From assembly GCA_036245525.1 (NCBI GenBank), contig BTPG01000003.1, positions 206,739,342-206,803,341 on the forward strand: a stretch of 64,000 bases of DNA, given 5' to 3'. Under the pieces are notes generated by a model, which worked only from the letters and a program-made list of their open reading frames with translations, searched no databases and was not told the DNA's origin. The translations under genes and the position numbers were made by a program. This DNA is from Semisulcospira habei. Its lineage: Eukaryota; Mollusca; Gastropoda; Semisulcospiridae. Below, piece after piece: positions 54,943 to 64,000 of this stretch. How positions within the stretch are numbered: position 1 is the stretch's first letter; each line of letters opens with the position of its first letter.

Positions 54943-57900
54943 ATGGACGCTACAGTTGAGCGAATTCTCATGGTAAGTAAAACAGTAAACTGTTCAAACA
55001 GTTATGATTTATTCCATCAAGTGAGAACTTAAGTACATTTGCAGGTATCCCAGACTTACTTACTTACGCCTGTCACCCCTACCCGGGTATAGGCCGTCGA
55101 CGAGAGACCTCCAGCAACTCCTGTCCTGTGCTTCTCCTTCGATTCTACTCCAGGTGGTTCCCAGTCTCTTGATGTCTGCTTGGAGGTCTCGACGCCAGGA
55201 GTTTCTCGGCCTACCTCTTTTCCTCTTTCCCTCGGGGTTCCATGACAATGCCTGCCTAGTGATACTGGAAGCTGGCTTTCTCAGACTGTGACCGATCCAT
55301 CCCCATCTTCTTCGCCCAATTTCATTCTCTGCTGTTATCTGCTCTGTTCTCTCCCAGAGTCTGACGTTGCTGATCTTCTCTGGCCAGTGGATTTTCAAAA
55401 TTCTTCTAAGGCAACTGTTCATGAAGGTCTGTACTCTGTTGACTGTGGTTTTTGTCAATCTCCAAGTCTCTGCTCCATATAGGAGAACTGCTTTTACATT
55501 GGAGTTGAAGATCCGGACTTTGGTGTGTTGTGACAGCTCTCTGGAACTCCACACTTTTTTCAGCTGGAGAAAGGCTGCTCTGGCTTTACCGATTCGTGCT
55601 CTGACATCTGCATCGGTGCCGCCTTTTTTGTCTATGATGCTCCCGAGATAGGTGAAGGACTCCACCTCCTCCAACGGGGTGCCAGTAAGCAAGACTGGTT
55701 CTTCCCTGGTTGCATTCAGCCTCATTGTCTTTGTTTTCTGTTTGTGAATGGTGAGGCCCACTTGGGACGAGATGTCAGCAAGCCTCGTGGTCTTGTCCTG
55801 CATTTGTTGATGAGTGTGGGACAGTAATGCCAAGTCGTCTGCAAAATCGAGGTCGTCAAGCTGTGTCCACGGTGTCCACTGTATTCCACTTCGTCTGTGC
55901 TCTGTGGTCATCTTCATGACCCAGTCTATGGCCAGTAGGAAGAGGAACGGAGACAGCAGACACCCCTGCCTGACACCAGTTCTGACCTGGAGCTCCCTGG
56001 TGAACTGCCCTTCGTGGATCACGCGACATGTCATACCATCGTAGCTGCTCTTGATCAGGCGGACGAGCTTTATGGGTACACCGTAGTGTCGTAGGAGTTT
56101 CCACAGAGTCTCTCGGTCAACACTGTCAAATGCTTTCTCATAATCCACAAAGTTGACGTACAGCGGGGAGCTCCACTCCAGAGACTGTTCCACGATGATG
56201 CGGAGAGTGGCGATCTGGTCTGTACATGATCGGTTCTTCCTGAATCCTGCTTGCTGGTCTCTCAGCTGGGGGTCAACGGAGCTCTTCATTCTCTCCAGGA
56301 TGATCCTGTTGAAGACCTTTCCTGGTACTGACAGCAAGGTGATTCCTCTGTAGTTGGAACACTTGCTGAGGTCGCCTTTCTTGGGAAGCTTGATTAGGTA
56401 CCTCGCGCTGGGACCATACGGCATTGAGGCGCGTCCCCTGGGTGGTGGATAGGGGGTCCCTCGTGAGAGGGGTGCACCGAATGAAATAAGGTGCCGTGAA
56501 CCAACATGGTCTAAGGGAAGGTGACCCCGACAGAAAACCCCTGGTCCTCCTAGTAAGGGGGTTGGGCGTGGGGGTAGCTTCCCCACCCTGCAAAAAAGGA
56601 AGGAGATATAGAGGTATCCCAGACACAGCATTAAAAAAAAAAAAATATTCATTCCACTTCAGACAGAAAACGAAGCACTGTGGTCAGGCTATCGTGGGAA
56701 TTCGCCAATGTTATGAAAACTTGTTTGGCTTTGATGTTGATAGGGCAATTTTTTATTTTGTGTAAACAAATTGCTGCTGTATGTTGCAATCTAATCAGCA
56801 ATAACTGAATAATTCATAATTATATAAAGTTCGGCAATATCCCGAATTATCCCCGTCGCGTTGGACCGTGTACTGTTCTTCTATGTGAGTGGGTGACCTT
56901 CCTGTGTTTGCTTGCTGTGTTGATGCTATTAACCTTGCATTGTTGATGCTATTCACCTTGCTGTTTTGATGCTTTTGCTGTGTTATTTGCTTCTGTGTTA
57001 TCTGCTCTTATTGTGTCGATGGTATTTGCTTTTTCTGTGTTTTGATGCTTTTATGTTATTTGCTGTGTTGATGCATTTGCTGAGTTGATGCTTTTGCTAT
57101 GTATTTGCTGTGTTGATGTGTTTGCTGTGTTGATGTATTTGCTGTGTTGATGCATTAGCAGTGTCGATGCTTTTGCTGTGTTATTTGCTGTGTTGAAGTT
57201 CAAATCAGTGACTTCCATTTGTTTTGATTTTCAGGTTGAAGATGAACTGCTGGACTTGGAGTTGGACACTGCTCCTCCAAACAAAACAAGAGCACCTGCA
57301 AACCACAAGGTAACTTTCTTTTACAACAACTATTTTTAAAAGAAAGTGAGTTGAGTAAAAAGTATGCAGCGCACATTTTCTTTTTGTTTCAGAGGAGTTT
57401 AACTTGACTGAAGTATACATTTTGTGCACTGCTAGTCAGTTTTATTTTGTGTAATGTTAGTTTTATTTTGTGTGCAGATAAACCTGGAACTTGTTGAAGA
57501 GGCATGTTCATTTTTGGCAGACAGATGTGTTTCTGTTTCTAAAAGGCCATTTTTCAAGACTGTATCAAGTGAGTTTTCTGCATAATACCAATAGTGAATT
57601 AATGGATTTTTTTACATGTACTCAAATGCATCGTAGAGCACATGCTTTACAAAATAACCCTTATTAATGTTTTATTTATTTATTTATTTTTTATTTTTAG
57701 GGGCTGCTGTACTGGAGAAAGTGGAGTTCCTGAACACATGTGTTGTTGCAAAGACCAAGTTCATGCACAGCTGCAGAGAGCATGCATGGAGCAAATACAA
57801 CCATGCATACATTCAGCACATGGTGGATGTTACCCAGCTGACTGGTTCACCAGCTGCATCCGCGTGGCTCTGCATGCATCTTTTTCAACTCCTACTTGAC

Positions 57901-58512
57901 GCAGCCTATCCTCTAGCCTCAAAATCAGCTTTTGAGGAAAAAGCCAGGAAGTGTGTCCAGCTGACAGAAGGTACAAAAGATGTTGTGCAGTATATTGGTG
58001 GCAGCATTGTCACCAAACTTCGACAGAAAGCTGCAAGCCTGAAAGATACAGCAGCAAAAGAAGCGCTGATTGATTGCCTGGGTGAAATGTGTGATGAGGA
58101 AGGCATTCAAACCTGCAGTGACAACCGCATGACGAAGACTCTGAACCAAGGGGGGCTTGTCTTCCTGAAGCCAGCAGCCATGGACTTCTTTCACTGTCTG
58201 GAGATTGAGGTCCAGGAAGCCTGTAACGCCCCAACTAACAAGACACAGATGAAGATTTCAGATTTTTTTGCAAGGTGTGAAGCAGATGAGACTGTTACTT
58301 CTGCATTCCACTTAGCAACGTATAATGCCCGCAGTGAGGCAGGGAAAGAGTCAGTTTTTGTCAAAATTGTACAGCTCTTTTACAAAATTCGAGTTCACCA
58401 CGAGTGTAAAATGTTCATGCAGAGGTTGAAATGTAAGACTGCTGTTGAAAAGCAGGGGATAAGAAAAAGACTGAAGGAAAAGAACACTGCACCAGAGTTG
58501 CAACTTGATTGA
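54943..58512 (+). CDS. Orphan four-exon gene carried by the 8.3-kb TIR element
   Basis: Exons 54,943-54,972, 57,235-57,309, 57,478-57,568 and 57,701-58,512 have consensus borders (ATG|GTAAGT; TTTTCAG|GTTG; AAG|GTAACT; GTGCAG|ATAA; CAA|GTGAGT; TTTTTAG|GGGC). They join in frame to 335 codons plus TGA. The N-terminus is short and acidic (MDATVERILM, VEDELLDLELD). A helical region with VEEACSFLADRC and VSRAAVLEKVEFLNTCVVAK follows. The rest is Cys-containing and mostly helical, with WSKYNHAYIQHMVDV, LTEGTKDVVQYIGGSIV and a Lys/Arg-rich end. No zinc finger, RNase H-like DDE triad or helicase motif is apparent. I do not recognise the family. It may be an accessory or divergent transposition protein, or a captured host gene. 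An intact frame despite a 1.5-kb LINE in intron 1 suggests it was functional until recently. Confidence 0.7.
55056..56610 (-). mobile_element. RTE-like LINE with internal deletion and 13-bp TSD
   Basis: Flanked by AGGTATCCCAGAC at 55,043-55,055 and 56,612-56,624. The minus-strand ORF from ~56,400 to 55,060 encodes reverse transcriptase from about motif 2 onward: LPKKGDLSKCSNYRGITLL, then DQQAGFRKNRSCTDQI, YEKAFDSVDRETLW, VRTGVRQGCLLSPFLF and the catalytic FADDLALLS. The C-terminal region includes LLYGAETWRL and GKRKRGRPRNSWRR. The ~200 bp before LPKKGD do not encode endonuclease and look like 5' leader sequence (TATATCTCCTTCC onward) fused to RT, so the APE endonuclease and first RT motifs have been deleted. 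It sits antisense in intron 1 of the orphan gene and ends in (AAGT)n-like repeats. Confidence 0.85.
56920..57200. repeat. Degenerate minisatellite (TTGCTGTGTTGATGC)n
   Basis: At least ten imperfect units of TTTGCTGTGTTGATGC with variants TTATTTGCTGTG. It lies in intron 1, just upstream of exon 2. Confidence 0.85.
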
Positions 58513-58969
58513 ACTTGGTTTCTTGCTCAGCTGTATGTACAGATTACAGCACTCCTACCTCAATTTTATGTATGTGTGAATGAGACTTGCTCAATTTCAA
58601 GCTGCTAGTAACGTTTTGATGTCATCCTCTTCATTTGTGTGTTTGTCAAATAACTGGTCTGATTGAAACAGCCAGCAATTTCCATTTTGATATTTTTGTA
58701 AGTACATGTGCGGGTATTCATGCGGATATTTTTTTATTTTGGCCGTTTCATTTATGTGCTTGTAAAACATCTGCTCTCAGTAACTTCATAATTTTTTTGG
58801 TTAATACCATGTCAGCTGTCTTTAACAATTTCAGCCAGTAACAATTTAGTAGTGTGCTGGTTATTCATGCTTTTTGTTTGTTCCTGTATGTTTAGATTGG
58901 TGTGATTTACTTCAGTTTTTCTAGTCAGACTAGTTGTGAATATTTGGGGGGGTGGGGGGGGGGGGGTGG

Positions 58970-59042
<73 letters not shown>

Positions 59043-59713
59043 AAGGAAAAAGGTAGGTAACCGGTGTAGCAAAAAAGAGAAATAGTAGATTGATAGAACA
59101 GATTAAGTACGAGAAAAAAACAAATGAGAATGACAAACAGTGGGAATTTAAAGCACCACATTTGAAAGTGAATGTGTGAATAAAAAGACAATAAGCCAAA
59201 AGAAAACCATGACAACAATCTGAGTTTGGCATTTTGAATTTTATGGATGAAAAAAGTTATAACATGCTTTTGTTTGGTGTTGAAAAACATCACTCTTTCT
59301 ACTAGTCCTCAACAGCACGGTATCCAATAGTCACTAATAACACCAATTTAAATGCATTCAATGTACATTAAAGGGGCACACCTTCACCGATTTTCACAAT
59401 TTCAGCAACAAAACGCTTTAACACTCATGGTGAATATTGCCCTTCTTGAAAATATAAGATTACTACCCAAAAATACTATTTTGATAATATAATTTTTTTT
59501 AATCAATAAATTCCATAATTTTGTTGTGATGCCCTGTGCTGCTAAAAATAGAGTGCCTTGATGACAAAACGGAGTCCACAACTTAACCTGACATCACATG
59601 AAACCAAATATTAGAATACTGAGGCAGTACGTGTTGCTATAAGGCCAGCAGCTCCACATGCAGTTGTGCCTACATCAAGTAGATCTAGATTATTACTAAA
59701 ACATAAACAACAT
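58513..59713. other. 3' flank of the orphan gene, with (GA)n
   Basis: No CDS. A G run at ~58,947-58,965 is followed by a (GA)n run at 58,974-59,038. No clear AATAAA was found close to the stop codon. Confidence 0.5.
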
Positions 59714-60094
59714 TCAGCCCTGAAAATGGCGAGTAATTTACTCGCCATGGCGAGTGAATTTTTTATTTGGCGAGTAAAAAAAAATACTCACTCGCCAAAT
59801 GCGAGTGCGCTCGTGCGGCGTTTTTCAATCCAACGGCTAACCGCCAGCCGAACATCAGGTACGCCGGCGCGTGACCTGACCGCACCGCGAGTCGCCTACA
59901 TCACTTTGCGGCAGTAGCCGAACACGTCACTCGAACTGTGCGTACCATAACAGTGGTCGGTGACAGTCGTTCTATTTTTAGTGACGAATTGGTTCGTTTA
60001 GCGGCGCGCTCAGTCGCGGCTGCGTTCAGAATCGACCCGACGCCTGCGTCCGTGCGAGTATACCCCTCTTGGCTTGACTTCGCGAACGAAGATT

Positions 60095-60814
60095 CTATAG
60101 GGCTTGCCCACGTCGTCTGCAGGCATTTTCGTGGCTGCGGAGGCCAATCCGGGACAGGCAGGTACGACCGCAGTGGCTGCAGGGGAAGGTCTGTTCAGGG
60201 TTCTGAGTTACGACAGCTCTGTTTTTTCTTCTGAGCCGCTTGTCCTTAAGGTTAGCTCTGCGAGAGTCCTCAAAGGAGACGGCTGCCTTGTGAATGGTGG
60301 AGCGCCAGGTGTCACGGTCCGCAGCAAGCGAAGACCACTGGCGGTGGTCGATTTGGCAGGCACTAAGTGACTTCTTGAGACCATCTTTGTATCTCTTCTT
60401 TGGTGCCCCTCTGTCTCGGTGTCCAGTGGCGAGCTCACCGAACAGAGTGATCTTGGGTAGGCGATGATCCTCCATCCTGGAGACGTGCCCCGCCCAGCGA
60501 AGCTGTGTCCGCAGCAGCAAAGCCTCGATGCTCACAGTTTCCGCCTGTTCAAGGACCTCGACGTTGGTGACATAGTCACTCCAGTGAATGCTGAGGATGG
60601 TACGCAGGCAGCGCTGGTGAAAGCGTTCGAGGAGTCGTAGTTGGCTGCGGTAGAGGGCCCAGGACTCGGAACCGTACAGCAGGGTGGTGAGGACGACAGC
60701 TCTGTACACGCTGATCTTGGTGCCTTTTTTCAGCTGTTGATTGTGCCACACCCGCTTGAATAGTCGCCCGAAAGCACTGTTCGCTTTTGCCAGCCTGTTT
60801 AACAGGGCGGGCAA
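60095..60814 (-). pseudogene. LINE ORF2 C-terminal fragment with CCHH finger
   Basis: A 239-codon minus-strand ORF. The start (NRLAKANSAFGRLFKRVW) and KISVYRAVVLTTLLYGSESW match the post-RT thumb region of non-LTR elements. RFHQRCLRTILSIHW, RWAGHVSRM and the C-terminal finger CSHCGRTCLSRIGLRSHENAC (His-to-Cys spacing as in LINE finger tails) follow. Endonuclease and RT catalytic motifs are absent, so it is 5'-truncated. It is a different family from the RTE-like copy at 55 kb. Confidence 0.8.
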
Positions 60815-61687
60815 ACTGTTAGTTTATGTGTGGTGTCAGCATGTTATTACAAAGTGCGCGCTACATGTTGAACGCGTTACTTGCTGTGACGTCACCGTAC
60901 ATACTATTATGGGATACGGCATCGTGCGTTTCGCTTTCGATCCAGAACGAAGTTGTACATGGCGGAGAAAAAGCAAAGGATGAGCTGGAATGCTTCGGAT
61001 TCTTTAATCCGGCACCGTCTGATCTTGATAATCGCTAAGAAGAAAGTTGCACTTCGACATCGTCATCTCCATCGACAAGCGACAGTACCAGAAATGCTAC
61101 CCCTGGGCCGTGTGTGGCACCGCCGCTACGACACAGTTTTCAGAGTCCATGGCTGTGCTTAGTGTATTTCCATGGCTAAAGCTCGACGGCACTCGAATGG
61201 CATGCACAATGTGCACTGAGGCAAACTCAAAAAGCAAGTCCGACAGAAATTTGAACAGAAAAAAGTTTGTCAGTTTTTTTTTAATCGTGGTCGAGCCATC
61301 TTCTGGTACACAGTTATTAGGCAAACATTGGAGAAACACGTCTCAGTTCCGAGTGGTTAAACGGGTTGAAACTAACTTTGAAGTACATCAGTTTACACAC
61401 ACACACACAGCACGACACACATACACACACAGAGTTTAGACAAGTCACACTTCGGTTGTCAATCTGTCGCGTTCAGCAGAAAACGCTATATTCTCTGTTA
61501 CAATACAGTATCAAACGATCATACAAATAAATAAATAGAGATCTTTTTTTCTGTGTGTGAGAGAGCTAGGGAGACAGGCTTTTGCGCGATAGCTCACCAG
61601 TTAAAGAATCAGATCATGGAAAGGACACACACACACTGTCACAACACATTTAAAGAGGAGAGAGCGAAATGAGATAATTTATTTTAA

Positions 61688-62071
61688 TGATTGATTGATT
61701 GTACATTGTTTATCGTCCCGACAGCAACAAGGCTTTCTCAGGACGTGCCTGCACTGCTTGTGAAAAAAAAAAAAGAAACAGAATATTGAATGTATGTCGC
61801 CAGCCGGTCCAATACGTTAAATAAACCTACGCCATGGGGCCTAAATAAAGCTAAGACCATTTAGCAACACACATCCAATATCAAGAGCTACAGGCAGTGC
61901 AGACAGTTGGGAGAGTTTTAAAAAGAGAAATACAGGTGAATGGACCAAGGGTAGACAGAAACGCATGCCCCAGAAAAAACACACCCTGTCTGTGGGGCTG
62001 ACCAGGTTGACCCTGGGAACTAAAATGTAGTTAATCCCACCCAAGTCCCCCAGGGCAGACCCGGGTGTGGA
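61688..62071 (-). mobile_element. Short retroposon family E, copy 4
   Basis: Minus-strand ACCCGGGTCTGCCCTGGGGG through to GGGACGATAAACAATG and (ATCA)n. A 25-bp region around 61,980 differs from copy 2 by a small deletion. No ORF. Confidence 0.75.
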
Positions 62072-63194
62072 TAATTTATTTTAAGGAACATACAGATGAT
62101 GCAGTTTTTCTTAAATAAATCTGCGGACCCTCTATAATGCTAGTCTGGGGGTCTGTATACCCTCTAAAATTTATACCTGGGGTAACCTGTTGTGCAAACA
62201 GAAGCCCAGCTCTACTTACAAAATATAAATAAATAAAAAATCCCACCACAGTTCACATGGGGATTTTGTCAGTTATTTCTCCACTTGATACTATCAAAAG
62301 CCTGAAGTCAGGACATAAACATTAACTTGGTTATGATTGTCTGTTCAAATATTTGTTTTCAATGCCTCTGGGCAGGAAACAGTCTCTAACATTGGGCGTC
62401 AAACACTTGTGGTACATTATATTGTTGAGTTGGGGGGCTATTTTCAGTAGTAAAATTTTCAGTTTTGGCTAGTAACATTTTCAGTTTGGCTAGTAAAACT
62501 TGCAAGTCACTAGCCAAAGGCTGGTGGGCAAAATTTTAGACTTTCAGGGCTGAACATGCCCCCCCCCCCCCCTCTCTTTCTCTCTCTCTCTCTCTCTCTT
62601 TCCCATTCCTCTACTTCACCCACCCACATCCATAAACAATAACAACAAAGCCTTCGAGTTGGGGCCCTTTAACCATCTTCAAAGAATAATAAAAAATCGT
62701 ATGTGAACAGCACATTCAGATTGTTTGTTTAATCATTGCTTATAAGGGTCCAGCTCTTGATTTAGGAACTACCGAAGCTCTGGGACTGTCACTACTAGTG
62801 TCAATGTCACTCATTTTGGAACACACTGTGGTTGACTCTGGTATTAATTAGGGGTTTCAGAAATGGCTGACAAAAATTCTAAACACAGGGTTATAAACTC
62901 GACTGATTTTCCTATCGACGTATGCGTAGAAAAAAATTCAGATTGCTAAATAAAGACACAAAAATCGTGATTTTCAAACGACACGTAACACTAGCAAAGA
63001 CATCGGTCATTGAAACGTAAGCAACCGGAAGTGAAAACAGATTGCAGCTGAAAACGAGGCTGTCGGTGAACTTATTTAGCGCGCTGAGTCAGTCAGCCGT
63101 CCATAGCTGTTGGGTCCTAGGCTTTAACCCATATCATACTGAGGCTAGAAGCTTCAAATTTGTACACTGCCATATATGCAAGCTACATTATAGT

Positions 63195-63312
63195 ACTTAC
63201 AGATAAGGATATAGACCAATGGATTTAGTTCAAGGGTGGTGCCAGAATAGCTTGGCGCCTCTAGGTGCCAAACTATTCTGGCACTACCCTTGAACTATTT
63301 AAGTCAAACATT
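63195..63312. repeat. Hairpin repeat family B, copy B9
   Basis: TTTAGTTCAAGGGTGGTGCC, AGAATAGCTTGGCGCC, loop TCTA, GGTGCCAAACTATTCTGGCAC. The end AGTTCAAGGG/CCCTTGAACT is shared by both arms. It lies just right of the 8.3-kb TIR element. Confidence 0.85.
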
Positions 63313-63429
63313 TCACACACTGGTGTATTCCGAATGATAAGGGTTAAGGATGCAGAGAAGACAGACTATCTCGTCAAAACACAAAATCGGAACAGGTATG
63401 TATGTACCTGCATGCATGCTTGTGGGTGT

Positions 63430-63510
63430 GTACATGGCCCAGGTAGTTAGTTAGTTATTTGGGTTTAACACCAAGCAGGTGACTAAGGTCATCTCAAGGC
63501 GGGATGGGCA
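63430..63510 (-). mobile_element. SINE 3'-end fragment
   Basis: (GTTA)n followed by TTTGGGTTTAACACCAAGC and ACTAAGGTCATCTCAAGGCGG, which resembles the inverted 3' end of molluscan tRNA SINEs (…AACGTTAAACCCAAATAAC-type tails). Confidence 0.4.
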
Positions 63511-63599
63511 AAAATCTGACCACCTGACTAAAACTAAAAGAAACTTCTTAAGACAAGATGTAAATGTATCTTAAAAAATGTTTCATGCTAAAATGTTGC

Positions 63600-63940
63600 A
63601 CCTGCTGAATCTTGCACTCATATATCCAACGAGGGCATTTCTTATCCGAAGCCAAATGCGCCCCCTGGCAATTCACACACAGGGGTGTGGCAGTGCAGGA
63701 CTCAGCAGAGTGTCTGGGCTTAGTGCAACGGGCGCATTAGGCCTCTGCATGGCAGCAAGTCTTCTGCCAATGGCCATACTTTTGGCATTAAACTCCTACC
63801 AGTTCGCTCTATTTGAGGTCAGTGAACAAAATAACTTTTACCCTCATAAAGAGAAAGTGCTGCTGAAAGCTCTTCTAGTGGTCAAAAGTTGGCTTATTAT
63901 ACATCACATTAAAGTGCACCGAGTCAGCTTTCAGCCAGGG
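63600..63940 (+). CDS. Possible exon with hydrophobic segment, runs off window
   Basis: An open frame ends at a consensus donor (CAGCCAGG|GTAAGT at ~63,941). It encodes a Gly/Ser/Ala-rich stretch and a hydrophobic segment (LGLCMAASLLPMAILLAL), then a Lys/His-rich part. No acceptor was located with confidence and the product is not recognised. It could be chance. Confidence 0.2.
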
Positions 63941-64000
63941 TAAGTAAAAAGTCTGTACTTAATGTAGTTTAGAAGTTATTGTTTATTTAGTGATGAAGAA

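Larger units (their letters stand above)
59714..62553. mobile_element. Nested TIR element, ends TCAGCCCTGAAA, TSD ACAT
   Basis: TCAGCCCTGAAA at 59,714 and its inverse TTTCAGGGCTGA ending at 62,553 are flanked by ACAT on both sides (59,710-59,713 and 62,554-62,557). Subterminal sequences are related: GGCGAGTAA and TTTGGCGAGTAAA on the left, TTTGGCTAGTAA and AGTCACTAGCCAAA on the right. No transposase ORF is seen; the interior holds a LINE fragment and a retroposon. TIRs this short could arise by chance, but the matching TSD and similar subterminal repeats argue otherwise. Confidence 0.55.
54815..63121 (+). mobile_element. 8.3-kb TIR element with perfect 43-bp ends and CTTTAA duplication
   Basis: The first 43 bp (CCTAGGACCCAACAGC onward, to AGCGCGC at 54,857) are exactly repeated in reverse complement at 63,079-63,121. 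CTTTAA stands immediately outside both ends (54,809-54,814 and 63,122-63,127), a 6-bp target duplication. Inside are one spliced gene starting 86 bp from the left TIR and later insertions: an RTE-like LINE, a second TIR element and, within that, a LINE fragment and a short retroposon. Removing these leaves about 3.9 kb. No recognisable transposase is encoded. The perfect TIRs imply recent mobility despite the nested insertions. The superfamily is not identified. Confidence 0.8.

Noticed and set aside
55060..56652. 530-codon ORF as an intact gene
   Set aside because: It is an internally deleted LINE copy. The N-terminal ~80 residues come from leader or flanking sequence, and the endonuclease is missing.
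54809..63127. Assignment of the 8.3-kb element to piggyBac/Kolobok because TTAA lies next to the left end
   Set aside because: On the right side the TTAA is two bases away from the TIR. The symmetric duplication is the 6-bp CTTTAA, so a TTAA-specific transposase is not supported.

Overview
This is animal genomic DNA rather than bacterial or viral sequence. Coding is sparse, exons carry consensus GT/AG splice sites, and CA/GT, GA and ATT microsatellites are frequent. tRNA-derived SINEs, non-LTR retrotransposon pieces, a Penelope-like element and many TIR or fold-back repeats fill the rest. A secreted or cell-surface gene joining a fucolectin-type (FTP/F5-8C-like) domain to EGF-like modules, SINE tails of the 'gacgttaaatc' type and ~165-bp Pearl-like tandem repeats all suggest a mollusc, most likely a gastropod. 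The species call is inference.

Layout. 1-5.8 kb: repeats, a GC-rich stretch with many long G runs, and a SINE with a 12-bp target duplication (TSD). 5.8-13.35 kb: a unit bounded by ~135-bp inverted copies of a CCAAT-box promoter segment. It holds a CCAAT/TATA promoter, a 420-codon proline-rich ORF of unknown function, a 55-bp repeat and a 3.6-kb array of an 84-bp satellite. 13.35-18.5 kb: no recognisable gene, minor repeats. 18.5-23.2 kb and 46.1-50.1 kb: an inverted segmental duplication, each arm carrying a C2H2 zinc-finger gene (last exon) followed by decayed fingers. 24.5-39.2 kb: a dense field of hairpin repeats in at least three families, around the five-exon FTP-EGF gene (31,970-37,346). 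39.9-42.8 kb: a 17-bp minisatellite and an inverted Penelope-like element. 27.4-28.7 kb and 43.0-43.8 kb: a diverged direct duplication that reveals empty sites for two transposons. 51.9-52.6 kb: probable 3' end of another gene. 54.8-63.1 kb: an 8.3-kb element with perfect 43-bp terminal inverted repeats and a 6-bp TSD. It encodes a four-exon, 335-residue protein I do not recognise, and it has itself been invaded by an RTE-like LINE, another TIR element, a second LINE fragment and a short retroposon.

The most unusual signals are: (1) hairpin repeat families whose arms covary within each copy and whose loop is usually 4 nt and variable; (2) the 8.3-kb TIR element with a spliced orphan gene; (3) the promoter-flanked proline-rich ORF next to a satellite whose unit contains a TATA-like motif; (4) zinc-finger paralogues in inverted orientation, one with a two-finger module amplified four times. 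The genes here do not form a shared pathway; the window is mainly a record of transposon activity.
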